Shown one piece after another: positions 62,954 through 64,000 of a DNA stretch of 64,000 nucleotides. Origin of the DNA: Mucilaginibacter sp. (GTDB taxonomy: Bacteria > Bacteroidota > Bacteroidia > Sphingobacteriales > Sphingobacteriaceae); assembly GCF_025362475.1 (NCBI RefSeq), contig NZ_JANYGH010000020.1, positions 55,427 to 119,426 on the forward strand. The letters run 5' to 3'. Every line of letters starts with the position of its first letter. Positions within the stretch are counted from its first letter, which is position 1. The notes under the pieces were generated by a model, which saw nothing but the letters and a program-made list of their open reading frames with translations, was not told where the DNA came from and searched no databases. The translations under genes were made by a program, and so were the position numbers.

Positions 62954-63745
62954 ATGAACACCATTACAAACCTTTCAATTGTTAATGTAAATGAAACAGG
63001 CATTATCAAGCCAGTTAATCCTTATGTGGCCGCCTTAACGCTTACCAGGCCAATGCTTGAACTTGAGATTAAGGATAGAAAATCGCATCTGCTTTCGTGT
63101 ATACAGACAGCTATTTTAATTGCGGGATGGAAAGAACAGCACATTAACGATTTAGTAGCAAACGTCTATTTACTAATGCCTGAAATTAATGGCCGGTTAA
63201 AAGCCATGACCGAGGCCGAAGTAAGGGCGGCTTTTGAAAACGGAGCAAAGGGCTATTATGGCGAAAATAAGGCTGGGATGTGCGCGGCAACCTGTATCAA
63301 ATGGCTTTATTCCTATTATTTGGATGCTAAGCGGATAGAGGCTAAAAAAACAATTCAGGCTCAACAAACTCAAGAGCAGCCCGTGCCCGCAGCAGAACTT
63401 CCCAACACTGAAAGGCAGGCGTTAATTCAAAGCGCTTACGGTAAATACCTGGAAACAGGATCTTACCACGATTACGGCAACCTTATTTATAACCTACTGG
63501 ATAAAGAGGGTTTGTTGCCGTATTCAACACCTGAAAAGAAAGTTTTCCTCGAGAGCGCCCGTAAATCATTACACGCCAAATTACAATTCGCGAACAACCT
63601 GCAGGAACGCCGCGAAAACGACAGAAAGATAGCAGACCTTATGGAGAGTGACACAAACGCCATTACGGAGGCTAAACGAATGTCCCTGCTTGATTATTTC
63701 ACAAAAACAAAGCATACGGGTGCTAAAGAAATAATATTCCGCTAA
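62954..63745 (+). CDS. Hypothetical protein of the element
   Basis: A 263-residue protein 4 bases after the replication protein. It is helical, with EAEVRAAFENGAKGYYGENKAGMCAATCIKWLYSYY in the middle and a long charged C-terminal helix. No family recognised. Its position suits a helicase loader or other replication partner; that is a guess from order alone. Confidence 0.7.
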   Translation: MNTITNLSIVNVNETGIIKPVNPYVAALTLTRPMLELEIKDRKSHLLSCIQTAILIAGWKEQHINDLVANVYLLMPEINGRLKAMTEAEVRAAFENGAKGYYGENKAGMCAATCIKWLYSYYLDAKRIEAKKTIQAQQTQEQPVPAAELPNTERQALIQSAYGKYLETGSYHDYGNLIYNLLDKEGLLPYSTPEKKVFLESARKSLHAKLQFANNLQERRENDRKIADLMESDTNAITEAKRMSLLDYFTKTKHTGAKEIIFR

Positions 63746-63785
63746 AGCCTTTAAATGCCTGAAAACAACAATTGAATAAAACAAC

Positions 63786-63947
63786 ATGGAAACCATTGAA
63801 CAAAAAATTAAAACCCTTGAATCCAAGATAGCAGAAATCGAGGCCAGGGGAAAGAAACCAAACGAAGATCCTGCCGGCAAACCGGACATCGCCGCTGCTA
63901 TCCGCAAGTATACTGCTGAACAAAATGCTAAAAACCTAAAAAAATAG
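63786..63947 (+). CDS. Small coiled-coil protein
   Basis: A 53-residue frame (METIEQKIKTLESKIAEIEA, then RGKKPNEDPAGKPDIA) that starts 40 bases after the preceding gene and ends 2 bases before the next ATG. It reads as an amphipathic coiled coil followed by a basic tail. Dense packing with its neighbours supports it as real. Confidence 0.6.
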   Translation: METIEQKIKTLESKIAEIEARGKKPNEDPAGKPDIAAAIRKYTAEQNAKNLKK

Positions 63948-63949
63948 AT

Positions 63950-64000
63950 ATGAAAAGTTTAAAAAATAAAGAACAAATGGACAAAAACTTAGCTGGCAAC
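63950..64000 (+). CDS. Start of a gene running off the window
   Basis: ATG 63950, 2 bases after the previous stop, opens a frame (KSLKNKEQMDKNLAGN) that continues to the end. Too little remains to name it; it is a further gene of the element. Confidence 0.5.
   Translation, partial: MKSLKNKEQMDKNLAGN

Overview
The window looks like chromosome from a Bacteroidota of the family Sphingobacteriaceae, most like Mucilaginibacter or Pedobacter. The evidence is a SusC/SusD pair, several TonB-dependent receptors with N-terminal carboxypeptidase-like domains, a GH92 mannosidase, many SPII lipoproteins, promoters of the TTTG / TAnnTTTG type, and an ECF sigma factor with a membrane anti-sigma partner. 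The genus is inferred from gene content only. I see no rRNA, tRNA or CRISPR array.

Layout. 1-7.2 kb: end of a Crp/Fnr regulator, small membrane and YCII-like genes, then a minus-strand redox/stress group (nitronate monooxygenase, NTF2-like protein, SDR, YceI, Crp/Fnr regulator) and a lipase-maturation-factor-like gene. The nitronate monooxygenase and the LMF-like gene are each broken by one frameshift. 7.6-19 kb: a phosphorus-acquisition block with a membrane TPR-HTH regulator, TonB receptor, beta-helix lipoprotein, beta-propeller phytase, purple-acid-phosphatase-like enzyme and a YncE/phosphoesterase lipoprotein. 19-35 kb: exported proteins, then a glycan locus (SGNH hydrolase, a large unassigned putative glycosidase, GH92, SusC, SusD). 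35-38.7 kb: trpE, trpG and trpC on the minus strand, preceded by a previously unannotated leader peptide with tandem Trp codons and an attenuator. 38.7-47.3 kb: two membrane proteins, a ThiE-like protein, a PafA-like phosphatase, and a TPP-riboswitch-led group (TonB receptor, PnuC-type transporter, flavin-dependent oxidoreductase). 47.4-58.6 kb: aspS, two FKBP lipoproteins, an M20 peptidase operon, msrA, ECF sigma/anti-sigma, and an MscS channel. 59.2 kb to the end: the left end of an integrated element (tyrosine recombinase, HTH proteins, a DnaD-like replication protein), which runs off the window.

How the parts work together. The phytase block should strip phosphate from phytate and other esters outside the inner membrane. 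The SusCD/GH92 block should import and trim mannose-containing glycans. The riboswitch group should salvage thiamine or a precursor. The trp genes appear to be controlled by classical ribosome-stalling attenuation. Several families of short palindromic repeats sit between genes, and one GC-rich hairpin of this kind lies inside the TPP riboswitch.

The most interesting observations are the trp leader/attenuator, the unusual TPP riboswitch insert with a flavin monooxygenase in its operon, the unassigned 727-residue PUL protein, an orphan terminator suggesting a small RNA next to the integrase, and repeated integrase-proximal sites with a consensus promoter abutting the integrase start codon.
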